A DNA stretch of 64,000 bases from contig NC_087069.1 in the NCBI RefSeq assembly GCF_963678635.1, forward strand, positions 12,156,530 to 12,220,529. Reading direction: 5' to 3'. Source of the DNA: Symsagittifera roscoffensis. Lineage: Eukaryota > Xenacoelomorpha > Acoela > Convolutidae. Every line of letters starts with the position of its first letter. Position 1 is the first letter of the stretch. Below the pieces are notes generated by a model that was not told the DNA's origin, did no database searches, and worked only from the letters and a program-made list of their open reading frames with translations. Both the position numbers and the translations under genes were made by a program. Shown piece by piece: positions 36,246 to 46,928 of this stretch.

Positions 36246-38030
36246 GCCAATTATGCAGAATAAACTAATTAGTTAGGGTTTGTTCTGGCCCTAGACCCCT
36301 CCGAATTTAAGCTAGGCTGCTTATTTAACTATTTACCTTACCTGTGAGGGGTATTATAACAATCCCAATTGTTTTAATCGACTGTCGCTTTATAGGTTTC
36401 TTAACCCTTCCCTAATGTCCAGAACAACGGAAGATTGCCTTACTTAACCGTTGCTACCTTTTAGTAGGGGTATAAGAGCTTTCCAAAAAAATTACGAAAC
36501 GTGAAGGGCCTACCTTCTAAAAACGGTAGTTTTTGCTAAAAACATTTTAAAAAATTTTTCATGCTTATTCTTTTCGAGAAAAAATTCCTTTTTGAGTAAG
36601 AGTAAGCCTACTTAATTTATGTTCTAATGGTATAAGATAAACTGGATCGGATCAGTAGTTCAAAGCTGATAAATCAAAACGTGTTCTAAGCGAATTTAAA
36701 AAAATTTTAAACTTACAGGTTTTTTCGCAACTCTTGTCTTGTTGACCTAATAATTATTGATCCGAGCTATTTTCCTAGTTTTTCGCAAAAACCCGATCTA
36801 AAAACTTCCAGTTAAAAATATTTTGGCAAAAACCATGCTATTTGGATCCCTCCGGATTGAGAAACCCCTAAATCAAACACGTTAACTTCGATTTCACTGA
36901 GGGCAGGAAGATTCCTGGCAAACGGGTCTTAAAACATGTCGATTCAGCAGTGTGCGTGGTCGGTACAACAGTTTTTATCTCCCTAGCTCAAAAACTTCGA
37001 CAATTTATCTTATTTTGTGGCGTTCCATTCTTTCAAAAATCGCAAAAAATTAGATTTCGGCACCCAATTAGTTACGACTACTTCCGAACTAATTTTAACC
37101 GGTTGAAAAAATATGAGTATCTTAAAAGTCGCGATTTGTGGGGGATCAAAATTTCACTATTTTGACCTAAAAAAAACAGTCTTTTTGCTGTATTTTTCAA
37201 CGAAAAACGATATAGGAGTTTTAAAACATGAGGTAAAAAAAAGTAATACTATTAATATTATACCCCTCTGGATGTGTTCAATGTCCGAATTAAGGTGCAT
37301 AAATCGAAATTTCGCAACTCGGTTGAGGGTCACTTTAGTGCCGTCACCGTCGAGCACAACACCCCCACATCGAGAGAGATATCTTAATTTCAGTACCAAT
37401 TTATACAAAACTTGTTAACGATAACCAACAATCGATTGTTGTTGTCCTTGAGACCCTCCCTGCTGCTCTCTGTAATTGTACTGCTTACTGGATCAGTCTT
37501 CCTTCTAATCCCGAGACCCTTCCAGACTGAGCGCAAATTAGCATTCACGTGCTTTAATACTCAAACAATCTTACAGTACAGGCACCAGAAACGGGCCACA
37601 GTTTTGATCGTAGCGATTCTATTTGATATAAATGCCTGTAACAACGATATACCTAACAACCACGACAAACGGGAGGGTCGGGTCACATCTCATCTGGGGG
37701 ATTATTTCTATGGATTTTAAATGTTTTACAATTTTTTTTTTGGCGACTTTTTTTTGGTTTGCTCTTTGGTATTATACTACTCTTTGTTCTGTTTCATGTA
37801 TATCTTTAAGTGTTTTTGGTTACATACCGCTTAGGGAACGACGAAACGTGATTTTTTGGTCTTAGCTAGGTCCGGGATCCAGAGGGCTTCCGCAAAGCTA
37901 AGCCCGGGAATCCGGGGTGGCTTCTAAATTCCGATTCATCCTTCCGGCCCTGTGCTAAGGGCCTTATTTAGAGCATCCGCTCGGCGCGGAGTGCTTGTTA
38001 ATGGGTCTGTCGATCATGACAATCAAAGAA

Positions 38031-38048
38031 TAAAACCCATGAGCGCCA
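38031..38048 (-). promoter_or_regulatory. Candidate primer-binding site of copy B
   Basis: The minus strand reads TGGCGCTCATGGGTTTTA 11 bases inside the LTR, matching the site of copy A at 14 or more of 18 positions. Confidence 0.5.
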
Positions 38049-38059
38049 TAAAACATATA

Positions 38060-38947
38060 TGTAGCTTTTACCCGGAAGTAAATACCGACGGAAAAAGCTA
38101 GATTACGAAACGACTGGCTAGCGTCTAAACACAGCTTCATATGCTTTGAACCGTCTCTACCAAAGCCAGTTCATGTGTGGTCCATTAACATCGGGTCAAA
38201 AAAATCATTACTGTTTTGGGCTATCGACCAGATTGCGTAAAATTAACTAAGCTACGTGCAAAATATAGAGCTCATGGCTGGGTCCCAGTAACCCCAGACC
38301 ACGAGGTCACTCCCAAAAACAGGGCTACTACTTATTTGTTATATTACTACTGTTTTTTTTCAGTAGATAAAATCATCATGTCCATCGGAGATGGATCAAC
38401 CCTTTTTCTCATTTCTTAGCTTCTCATAGTATGAAAATTAAATCGGTATTTTTTTAATTCAACTCAAGACATGCCAGGAAGCTAAAAACTAAAAATACTG
38501 TCAGTTTATTCTCGAAACACTTCCAGATTCTCAAATGCGGACGAAGAGCGGTCTTGTCGTCGTTCTGGAAGCGTCGTAAAATTCTTCCGATACCCGTCCG
38601 AATTCTTGGGAATTGCTCTGTAACAATTGTAGCTGCACAACCGTTACAATTCGGAATGGTCTTTCAACAATAATCTCAATTGCATTTTCAATTTGTATCC
38701 CACGACAGTCTTTCACCGGAGAAAATCGTTCCACTGATTATTTTTGCGCTTTTTCAGAAATAGTCACGTTTCTTTACAATCGATTTCAAAAAATTTCACA
38801 TGTCAGCTGAAACCGACCTATCCCAATTCGATTAGTTTATCAGATAAGACCGTTAACCTTCTAAGACAGTCAATCCTCCCACTAAACCATTCCAAATAAT
38901 TTTTCGATGGTCTTGCATTTCGACCGCCATTCTCATTGAATGTCACA
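38060..38947 (-). repeat. 5' LTR of copy B
   Basis: On the minus strand it starts TGTGACATTC and ends AAAAGCTACA, and aligns along its length with the LTRs of copy A, though with much more divergence and small gaps. This greater divergence fits B being the older host of A. Confidence 0.75.
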
Positions 38948-39480
38948 AAGCCGTGAAAACTTAGATTTACCCGAGTAAAACAACAATAGTTATTGATTTA
39001 GTTCTAGACAATTATGTTAATACAACCATCTCAAATGTCCGAGTACTCAAGAGGTCTGAAAAATTACCTTTGTGGAAAATGTGTCGGACTAAATAATTGA
39101 CATTTTTAAAATGTAGAAGATGTTACAAAATGGCTTTTTTAAAGTCTTTCTTGTTTTTTGGAGCAATAGAAAAGAAGTGGATGAAAACAGACCACAAGCA
39201 TGAGCTCTTTGATAAACCAAAAAATTGAGCAAATGACATGTCACTTCCCAAACCCCATCCCCAAGTTTGAAACCCGCCTCTGATTGACCTCAAGCAGAGA
39301 ACAAAGCTAATGAGTAGTAGGATCGATGAAATAAATAGAAAGGGAAGGATAAGGCTTGCTGCTTTGGATGACAAAGTTGCGCCTTCTTCAACTGATAACC
39401 ATCAAAAATTGTTGTCTGAGCACCCTCAGTGAGCCAAATTTGCAGCTCCAAACCCATTTAAATAGTTTTTTTGTAACCTA
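38948..39480. other. No recognisable gene
   Basis: AT-rich flank of copy B. I see no supported coding, RNA or repeat signal here; the short frames lack family resemblance. Confidence 0.4.
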
Positions 39481-39482
39481 GT

Positions 39483-40600
39483 TTGACCTATAAAAAGATA
39501 AAAAGGTCCTTTCCGAACGGATCAGCAGCAGGTCCGGATAAAAAAATTCCTCAAAATTTTGAAGATCTGTTTAGTAAGTCGAATGGCAGTAGAGAACTTA
39601 AATTTCTCAAATCGCTTACTAAGTTGATAAACGTCATTGGAAATGGCAAAATACTCGAACACCTAAGACCTTTCTTTTCTGGCGCAAAGCTTAGTGCCCT
39701 CATAAAGACGGAGGGTTGAGACCAATTGCGATTGCTGAGACCTATTGCTTCTAAATGCGCTGGATGCAAGGCCTTCTCCGAGCGACAAAATTTTTTTCGG
39801 AAAGTACTAAACGAGGAGCAGAAATAGCTGCACACTAGTTTCGAAACCTAATTGAACGCCACGACAATCCAAAATCCACTGTTCTTTTAAAACTAGATTT
39901 TAAGAATGCCTTTAACTCTCTAAAAAGAGAAACAATGCTGAATCTTGTTTTTTCAAATCGCCCCGATTATGTATAATTACACCTATTGTGCGTATAGTAA
40001 ACCAGGTTACCTTTTTTACGAAACCTCTATCATATGTCAGAAGAAGGTTCTCAGCAAGCTGATCCTGAAGCCCAAAATTTTTTGCAGAAACAATTCAGAC
40101 ACTAGTAAACAGTTGGATTCGAAAATTAACATCTGGTTTTTAGATGATGTCAATTCAGCCGACGACTATAAGGTAGTACTCCGGGACCTAAAAAGCATTC
40201 TGAAGATGGCACAAATTTACGGCCTGAGCTTGAACACTGAGACGTGCGATTTTTTTTTTGGGACCGACTACGAGTACACAGTATAGTTCAATTTTAACGA
40301 AATTTCAAAAGTTTGCCGCAAAAAAAAAGAAGAACTCCTCATTTTAGGATCTCCAATCGGCGATTTTTTTGCCGAAAAGAATTGCTTGACGAAAAAATTA
40401 GGGAGCTTAAAAAAATCTCGGATGTCATTGACAAACCAGACGCCTATTATGGTTTTTAACTTAAAAATTGCTTTATCATGCCAAAACCCTTAAATTTTTG
40501 CGTACGAGCCCTTGTTGTTTTGCAAAAAGAATTTTTTTGAACGTTACGACAATTTACTAAGAAATTCGTTATGCAAGGTCAATAATGAGATTTGCATTTT
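39483..40600 (+). pseudogene. Reverse transcriptase fragment of a non-LTR-like retroelement
   Basis: The plus strand carries successive RT blocks in different frames: SFPNGSAAGPDK near 39,500, GLRPIA near 39,717-39,735, LLKLDFKNAFNSLKRE near 39,885-39,930, a FLDDVNSADDYKVVLRDL block near 40,138-40,190, LNTETCDFF, and a LILGSPIGDF block near 40,340-40,365. The GSA.GPD...LRPIA and LDFKNAFNS style belongs to retroelement RTs often annotated simply as 'reverse transcriptase domain protein' in invertebrates; I cannot name the clade. Several frameshifts and stops show decay. The matching C-terminal part is probably the inverted piece at 46,150-46,572. Confidence 0.65.
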
Positions 40601-40844
40601 GCTTAGTAACTGGGTGTGGTTGTTTTATTTTGTTTTTGTTTTGCAAAATCAGGTATCACAAATAATCATCGGAATGGATCGAGTGATTTATCATTTTAAA
40701 CCCCTTTAAATAAAAAAAACTAATTAATTTCGAGCGACTAAAGCGATCGAGGAAGAAACATCGTTCTATGAAAAGTGGTTATCTGGACTATGAAAACTTG
40801 ATTTCTTACAGCTAAAGCTGCTTCCTTAGCAATAAATGTTTTCT

Positions 40845-41085
40845 AGTCAAGTCAAGTCAAGTTTTTTATGACCATTAGGCAGTGTCTCTTGTGGTCATTT
40901 CAAATGTTCTTTCCTATCTCCGTTCGAATTCGTACATGTCAATTCCAATCGCTTTCCAATGTTTGTCCAGTTTCCACTTGAATTCGTCGATGGTGTTGTT
41001 TGCACTGTTTCCTGTGGCAGATTGTTCCAGTCGAGATTGTTCCAGTTCTAGCAAAGTTTTAAAAAAATAAGTGCAAATAAAGAAC
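40845..41085 (-). mobile_element. 3'-end fragment of a LINE with (TTGAC)n tail
   Basis: On the minus strand a short frame with TIDEFKWKLDKHWKAIG and YEFERR, typical of the last residues of APE-type LINE RTs, ends about 80 bases before a tandem CTTGACTTGACTTGACT at 40,862-40,845. Many LINEs end in such short tandem repeats. The larger LINE to its right has its own different C-terminus, so this is a separate 5'-truncated copy. Confidence 0.6.
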
Positions 41086-41242
41086 AAATTTCACATTGTT
41101 TTCGGTTTTATTTGAATGTTTTTAATTGTTATTAATTGTTCGAAGACAACAGACAATTGTTTTCGATTATTCAATATGTAATAACTTTATACGCAACTGT
41201 GTAATTCATTCATCACAATATGCAAAAGAAACGACACTAACT

Positions 41243-41275
41243 TGAAGAAAAAAGAAGAAGAAGAAGAAGAAAGAA
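41243..41275. repeat. GAA-rich microsatellite in the LINE 3' region
   Basis: Run of GAA units (AAGAAGAAGAAGAAGAAG) within the 3' untranslated part of the LINE. Confidence 0.8.
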
Positions 41276-41625
41276 CACTTGAATTACTATACAATAAAGA
41301 GCCGAGGCATCAGTGTAGCAAAGTGTAAATAATAAAATTGGTTATAAATTCATTGGTTACATCAAACAAAAACAAAACATCAGAAAACAAGCAATAAACC
41401 AAACAAAAAAACAAAATCGGTTACAGTTCGGAAATTGGTTGATTAAAGTATATGAAGTTTCGGATACTATAGAAAAATAAAGATTTAAGAATTAGGAACA
41501 AGCTGGTAATAAAACTTTACAAACAATTTTACAGATAGTCCAAATATACAGCGTATATACAGAGTATATACAGTTTCTCTTTCAAGCAATGTGTGAAAAA
41601 TTAAACTGAATTAAAACATATAGAA

Positions 41626-43022
41626 CTAGCAAAAACGGAAATCACGCCACGTATTTGTATTAGTACATATAGGATTGTTTCTCAATTCACTCACGTAAAA
41701 TTCTTTCAATTTTTTCTTGAATTCTGTTATCGATTTTTCTAAATTGCGCAAAATTATGGGCAGTGAATTCCATTTCTTAGAGGTCAAATGAAAAAATGAT
41801 TTTTGTAGAGAAGCAGTCGAACAATGTTTGTCAAAAATAATTTGTTTCGTTCTTTCGTTGAGCCTATAATTGGCAGTCGGTAGTCTCAGTGTATTTTCAA
41901 AAGCCTTCTTTTTGTTTGTAAGATATTGGTATAAGTATGTTATACACTTTAACTCAATTCTTTTCTCGATTCCAATGAACGATTTGCTAATGCGAAGAAG
42001 GGAAGAAGATTTAAATTTCGATCTGAAATATGTTCTTTTTAGCGCCCAGTTCAACTGTTTCTCTAGAGATAGCATCAAAGTAGCATTAATTTGTTGTAAA
42101 AAAATTGCTGAATAGTCTAAATGTGATAAAACAAGACAATGAAGCAAGGCAACTAATGATAATGTCGGCAGTTGTTGTCCAATTGTATCAATAGTTTTAA
42201 TCCCTTGGGCCATTTTTTGGAGAATTGTTTTGATTTGAGCATGAAAAGATAAACTTGAATCAAGAATTATGCCTAAATATTTGCATTCTGATTTTTTGGC
42301 TACATAATGCCCACTATTTACTAGTTTATCAGTATCCACATTTTTGCTATCATTTTTTTGACAAAATGTTATAAATTCCGATTTAGATGCATTCAGATTC
42401 AATTGGTTCTCTGCAAAAAATTCCGTTAGATTATTGAGTGATTTTTGCAATCGATTCAAAGCATCCTCAGAAATTATAGAAGAGGAAAAAACCATACAGT
42501 CGTCAGCATATTGAACTAAAGTACAACCTTCATATAATCGCTCTTGTATGTCATTAACATATAAATTGAACAACAACGGACCAAGTACCGTTCCTTGTGG
42601 GACACCTCGTTTTATTTCAATCCAGTCTGAAAAAATTCCATTGACGTTTACTCTTTGAATACGTTTGTTTAGGAAGCTAGCAATTAAAGCATTTGCTCCA
42701 TTTGAATAACCGAGAGAAAGCATTTTTTCAATTAAAACTTCATGCGAAATAGAATCAAAAGCCTTGGACAGATCTAATAAAGCTGCATGTACGATTTTTT
42801 TTGAATCTATTTGATTTCGAATACTTTCTGTCACATAAACAAGAGCATCTTGTGTTGAAATGTTTTTGCGAAATCCAATTGAAATGGTGTCATTATTTGA
42901 AATTTGTCAAGATGTTCTGTTATTTGGGCATGTAAAATTTTTTCAAAAATTTTAGAAAAAGCACAAGTTATTGATATTGGCCGATAATTTGTTGCATCCA
43001 TTGGGTCATCTTTTTTAAACAA
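41626..43022 (-). pseudogene. LINE reverse transcriptase
   Basis: The main open frame covers 42,834-41,626 (402 residues) and contains LLDLSKAFDSISHEVL, RGVPQGTVLGPLLFNLYVND, QYADDCMVFSSS and KYLGIILDSSL, which are RT blocks A to E of LINE polymerases, with the catalytic YADD intact. The end reads LTSKKWNSLP...ITEFKKKLKEFY, the usual C-terminal pattern. An upstream piece, 43,022-42,831, carries NYRPISITCAFSKIFEKILH (RT block 0/1). The two pieces are in different frames around 42,890, where GFRKNISTQDALVYV bridges them, so one frameshift is present. The enzyme would copy LINE RNA at a nicked target. Confidence 0.85.
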
Positions 43023-43650
43023 AGGGGTTACGTTTGCTTTTTTTAGTTCGATCGGGAAAATGTTCTCATCTAAGCAAGTATTTATGACAAAAGTTAAATG
43101 TGGAACTATAATTGATTGACCGTCAATGATTGCCCAAGCAGGTACGGTACAAGGTCCGAGAGGTTTTCTAACATTGATTTTTCAAACTATATCAAAGCAT
43201 GGCTTTACTGTAATGTGTTGAAAATGGAAAGGTGCAGATTCAGAGGCAGATTTGTTGTAATTCGGAGGCTTTTTAGCGCCGAAAAATTTGCCTTAGTTTG
43301 AAAAAATATAATTTAAATGATTGGCAATTTTTTTTTCTTGGGTTATCATTTCACTGAAGGAATTTCTTAAAACTGTAATTCGATTGCTGCCAGAACATGT
43401 ACCTCTAACTTGGTTAATATATTTTCATTTTTGTTGGATAGTGCTGAGAAGTGAAAAACAATTTTTTGAATGATCGAGTTGTTTACTTCTAATCAATTGG
43501 CTCATTTGATTACGTAAAAACTGGTACTTTGACCAATTATCGCTTGTGCTTTGACTGCGATATGATCTGAGTGAATTCTGTTTCTTAGTCAACAATTGCT
43601 GACATTCTGAATCGAACTATTCCGTTTTCAACTTGTTTTTTGGTTTAAAA

Positions 43651-44520
43651 TTACAAACAAACTTTTTTTCGATAGGAGCATGTTGCTGTAGAGCACAAGA
43701 AATTAAATAAATCATCGTCGAGAACATGTTTTGTGCGTCTGTACATTGATATAAGAGATACCAAGGAAGAGCGGAGAGTGAAAGTCGAAATTATCCTCGG
43801 TAAAATTTTGCCGCATTTTATATCCGTCAAAATAAATGAAGCAAAATGGTCGGTTTTATAAGGTGTATCAAAACAAAATTCAATGCCGTTTGTTTCATAG
43901 TCACTGATTATGTAGTCGCTATGAGTTTTTGTTGAGGAACTAATTCTGGTCTCATCGTATGGACAAAAAACGTTCAATCCATATGGAATAATTATAGAAT
44001 CTAAATTTTCTTTTTCTTTGCTATCCAGATAATTTATGTTATAATCACCCAGAAGCGTAATTTTATTAGAAACTGAAAATGCATTATCTATGTTAAGCGT
44101 TAATTGTTCCAAAAAATCAATAAAGTTTGATCTGCTTGGGTTATAACTTAAATTAACTAACATTTTTTCTTTACTGGAAATGTTAAATGTAGATTTGCAC
44201 TCAACCCACACTGACTCATATTTTTCTTTATCAAATAAATTTAAATCAGGCCTCAATTTCGGAGCCAATTTGACTGGTATATATAACAAAACGCCACCGC
44301 CTTTCTTTTTTACCGCTGATTGCCTATAATATCTGAACATCGCATGCGTTCAAGGTTGGAAATTCCATAAATTGTCACTATCTTCTTTTTTAAGCCACGT
44401 TTCGGAAATTCCTATAATTGTATTTTCGCCCATATCATCAAGAAATTTTTTCAATTGCATCCGTTTTCTAATAATACTTTAAAAAATTCAAATGAACAAA
44501 TTTAAGATTTGCACAATTTT
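43651..44520 (-). pseudogene. LINE AP-like endonuclease
   Basis: The minus strand encodes an APE-type endonuclease in pieces. About 44,455-44,345 gives KKFLDDMGENTIIGISETWL, with the catalytic-type glutamate in ETWL. The long frame 44,340-43,651 has GGGVLLYI, LLGDYNINYLD (GDxN block), TKTHSDYIISD and a YKTDHFASFIL block with the SDH/TDH-type histidine. A stop lies near 44,345 between the pieces. The endonuclease nicks target DNA to prime reverse transcription. The last 25 residues before 43,651 look out of frame relative to LINE homologues. Confidence 0.8.
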
Positions 44521-44784
44521 TTGAGCAGATACCGTAGACTGTTTCAATGGTTTCATAGGACCGGGGTTTTTTTCAACATCCCCACTTTGGGTCAGTAACA
44601 ACGCAAAAAGGAAAAGATGAGTCAGTGTGGTAGCTCTCCGCTCATTTATCCCACATTTCGATGATAATATCTTTTGATGGCAGCTTAGATAGCCCCAGTA
44701 AACAATAGTTTTTTCTTTAGTTTCCATCTGAGCCTTGGAAATTAGAAAAATTGCACAAAACAACCAGAATTTAATATTCAGCAT
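44488..44784 (-). CDS. LINE N-terminal frame: signal-like leader and 2A ribosome-skipping motif
   Basis: A 98-residue frame. Residues 1-19 (MLNIKFWLFCAIFLISKAQ) form a short hydrophobic signal-peptide-like leader. Residues 69-76 are DVEKNPGP, an exact match to the D(V/I)ExNPGP consensus of 2A peptides, preceded by the hydrophobic helix LFLFALLLTQSG usual for 2A. Ribosomes skip the bond between G75 and P76, releasing the upstream peptide and continuing into the endonuclease. The APE region begins within about 25 residues after the 2A. In other animals LINE 2A sequences have been shown to double as signal peptides; that such dual targeting applies here is inference. Confidence 0.8.
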   Translation of the reverse strand: MLNIKFWLFCAIFLISKAQMETKEKTIVYWGYLSCHQKILSSKCGINERRATTLTHLFLFALLLTQSGDVEKNPGPMKPLKQSTVSAQKIVQILNLFI

Positions 44785-44830
44785 AATAAGTTAAATAAAT
44801 TAAATATTGGCCAAAGTTTGCACCAAGAAA

Positions 44831-45142
44831 AAATGCGAAACTAGTATTTCCTAAAAAATTTTGCACCGTTTTGGAAAAATTGTAACATTTCTGCCGTTTT
44901 TGGATCTAAATTTGATGATTGTTGGGTTTGCTTCATTCTGGGGCGGGTTGTAATCTCACATGTGTTTAAGAAAATAACTCGTATTTTTTTAAGATCAGCG
45001 GAAAATTCTGTGCTACTTGCACCGCAACCCGCTGTCCTCGTTGTAATCGCTATAATAGCGCAATGAAATAATCAATCCTAAGAGACGAATGATCTAAGCC
45101 TTACCACTGAAATGGCTCTTCATTGGCTAGTTTCAATCAAAC
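44831..45142. other. Intergenic, upstream of ARV1
   Basis: No gene seen. An ATTGG (inverted CCAAT) element lies about 30 bases before the ARV1 start, which could be promoter sequence. Confidence 0.35.
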
Positions 45143-45952
45143 ATGGATACTGTTTCGAAGGTTAAAATTGAAAGATTCGTTAAATTCGTTCTTTTAAGGC
45201 AAGGAATGGATAAACAAGGAATTCGATGCATCGAGTGTGGGAGGCCAATTGATCGAATTTTTTTGACCTCAAAGGGGAACAATGATCTCAAACTTGCTCA
45301 CTGTTCGGATTGCGGTAAAGCAGTTGATAAATATTTTGAGTGCGACAATATCCATGTTACTCTTGACCTGTTGCTCCTGAAGGCTTCTGCATTTCGTCAT
45401 GTACTGTTTAATTTGCCCCTTAAATCGGGAGTTCTCAAAATGTGGGTCTTCATGTTGTTTTCGGACGCATATTTCAAATGGTGGGATGAATCAGCGAGCA
45501 GTAAAGTTCCAAGAAACGGAAAATATTTGGACTTTAGTAAACTTGAACTCCAATTTTACACTATTTTGTTGCAGGTCTTAATTCAGAATTTGTTATTCTA
45601 CTTTGCTATGACAATTATAGCGTTTTGTGTTCTTTCTGTTTTTTCATTTGACTGTGATGTGAAAACTTTCTTAAAAGCTCTTCTTTTTGGAAAATTTGCA
45701 AAGCTTTACGTTTTTGCTGTTTACATATGGACGGAATCCACTGAAGTTTCAGTGTGTATAATGATTCTTGAATGTTACATTTTTATATGTAGATACACGT
45801 TCATTCTCTGCGCTGCTTCTACTAAATCTAAGTTATCTTTTTTGTCGCTGATCCTTCTGTGCATATGTGGCTCTATTGAAATATACCTCGATCAAGTGTT
45901 AATTATACCTGTAAATAGCATATTACTGAAAGCAAATAACATAATGATTTAG
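45143..45952 (+). CDS. arv1: ARV1 family lipid-transport/homeostasis protein
   Basis: A 269-residue frame, close to the ~270 residues of animal ARV1. The N-terminal ARV1 homology domain is clear: a zinc-ribbon pair C29-x2-C32 and C54-x2-C57, then AVDKYFECD (60-68), then DLLLLKASAFRHVLFN (75-90), the family signature. The rest is membrane-like, with hydrophobic segments around residues 137-165, 178-197, 203-225 and 232-250. ARV1 proteins sit in the endoplasmic reticulum and take part in sterol and GPI-anchor handling. The ATG start is the first in frame and begins the conserved region properly. The gene has no intron in this stretch although it covers the whole family length; it could be a genuine single-exon gene or a retrocopy. 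No breaks seen, in contrast to all neighbours. Function is from family knowledge, not shown here. Confidence 0.9.
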   Translation: MDTVSKVKIERFVKFVLLRQGMDKQGIRCIECGRPIDRIFLTSKGNNDLKLAHCSDCGKAVDKYFECDNIHVTLDLLLLKASAFRHVLFNLPLKSGVLKMWVFMLFSDAYFKWWDESASSKVPRNGKYLDFSKLELQFYTILLQVLIQNLLFYFAMTIIAFCVLSVFSFDCDVKTFLKALLFGKFAKLYVFAVYIWTESTEVSVCIMILECYIFICRYTFILCAASTKSKLSFLSLILLCICGSIEIYLDQVLIIPVNSILLKANNIMI

Positions 45953-46035
45953 TTATTTCATTTGAAATCAGATCTGATTACTGTTGTTTTTTTTGCCCCA
46001 TTCGATTGGGTAGGATAGTCTTCCGTAATAACTGC

Positions 46036-46120
46036 TTCTGTTCCTGGTTGATCGGCAGAGCGTTAGACTTTACTAGGGGCTAGTTCGTCCACCTGTGTTG
46101 CGTTCGAGGCTAGACATGAC
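46036..46120 (+). repeat. tRNA-like segment (possible SINE head or tRNA relic)
   Basis: TGGTTGATCGGCAGAGCG (46,045) resembles a pol III A box in a D arm and GCGTTCGAGGC (46,100) a B box, about 55 bases apart. The acceptor stem is not convincing, so a working tRNA is unlikely. Confidence 0.35.
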
Positions 46121-46149
46121 CACCTGTGCCATGGGACTAAGTTCACCCC

Positions 46150-46572
46150 TTAAGCACTTTTTTCATCTGTGCTGGTGAATCCCATGGGCTCAGACTGTGA
46201 AGTATAGCTATATGTTGTCTGGGCTCGCTTCAGTAGATCCTTGATCATGGCATGTGGAGGATGTCTACCCACTTTTTTCTTCCCAGCAAACCCGTGGAAT
46301 CCATCGAGGCCTACCAACATGCCACAGATGCTTAAACTCTGCAGGCTTATTGGCAGAGCTAGCCTATGTTCCAAAAGTATGCGGACCTGATAGGTAGTGA
46401 ATTTCAAATCTAAAGCTTGAGTCGAGTACGCATTGAGCCATGCTCCGGACAAATAACCATGAGAGAGTTGCAGTCTTGCTTTTTTTTTGTAAATTTTGTA
46501 AAAATCGGTAAATTTTATTTTTTGATTTTTAGGCTTCGTCTTCGTTTTATTTCTGATTGGCTTTGTTTTCAA
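46150..46572 (-). pseudogene. C-terminal fragment of a retroelement polyprotein
   Basis: After a Lys-rich lead-in, the frame reads LSHGYLSGAWLNAY, then VRILLEHRLALPI, CGMLVGLDGFHGFAGKKKVGRHPPHAMIKDLLKRA, and SEPMGFTSTDEKSA. This pattern (SGAWLNA..., G.HG...GRH..H..I.D...RA, EP.G) is that of the C-terminal part that follows the RT type seen at 39,483-40,600. The piece lies on the opposite strand, about 6 kb away, so it is either a second copy or an inverted remnant. The first 30 residues look non-homologous. Confidence 0.55.
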
Positions 46573-46928
46573 TTATTTTTACAAGCCTGCTACATCGCTT
46601 CTTTGAATATCATTTATGGATGTTGCACGCTAAGTAAAACTTCATCAAATGCAAAAGTTATTTCATTTGAGAGAGCAAGTGACTTGTAAGCGGGAATTAG
46701 ATTTTTTCCCGTAGAAAACTTTGCTTTCACATTTGCTGCTCAATTTCAGCTGCTGCTCAGACATGCTCAATTTTCTGAAAGTTCCAGTCAAGCTACTTCT
46801 TAATCCACTTGAGATAGTAATTAACTTTTAAAATATTTTTTTTGAATGATTGTTTTTCGGACTTTTGGTTTTCCTATTTTTGTCGGCTGATTTTCCGTTT
46901 TTTTTTTACAAATTTCAAAAAAAAATAA

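Larger units (their letters stand above)
34841..38059 (-). other. Copy B, leader
   Basis: Homologous to the leader of copy A in the sense orientation, without a convincing gene. It includes the minisatellite array at 35,660-36,245 and a primer-binding-like site at 38,031-38,048. Confidence 0.65.
26233..38947 (-). mobile_element. Copy B: older giant Ty3/gypsy-like element, 5' LTR to macro gene (fossil)
   Basis: Read on the minus strand: LTR (38,947-38,060), primer-binding-like site, leader with minisatellite, gag (about 34,840-31,990), protease-RT-RNaseH (about 31,990-29,807), linker (29,806-28,640), integrase (28,640-27,240), acidic segment (27,240-26,640) and the first part of the macro gene. 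Each part is homologous to that of copy A. Copy A interrupts it, and the rest continues at 1,609-1 and past the window edge. It is more decayed than A, with several tens of breaks and some small internal losses. Confidence 0.85.
41090..44830 (-). mobile_element. Nearly full-length APE-type LINE with N-terminal 2A motif
   Basis: Read on the minus strand: an N-terminal frame with signal-like leader and 2A motif (44,784-44,488), an APE endonuclease (about 44,520-43,651), an RT (about 43,022-41,626) and a ~0.5-kb AT-rich 3' end with a GAA/TTC run near 41,243-41,275. Layout and motifs fit the CR1/L2/Rex1/Crack group of LINEs, several of which are known to carry 2A sequences. The frame is interrupted at a few points between the parts, so this copy is probably inactive. 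Exact 5' and 3' ends are approximate; no target-site duplication was found by eye. Confidence 0.8.

Noticed and set aside
41870-42115. Plus-strand frame within the LINE
   Set aside because: Antisense shadow of the well supported RT frame.
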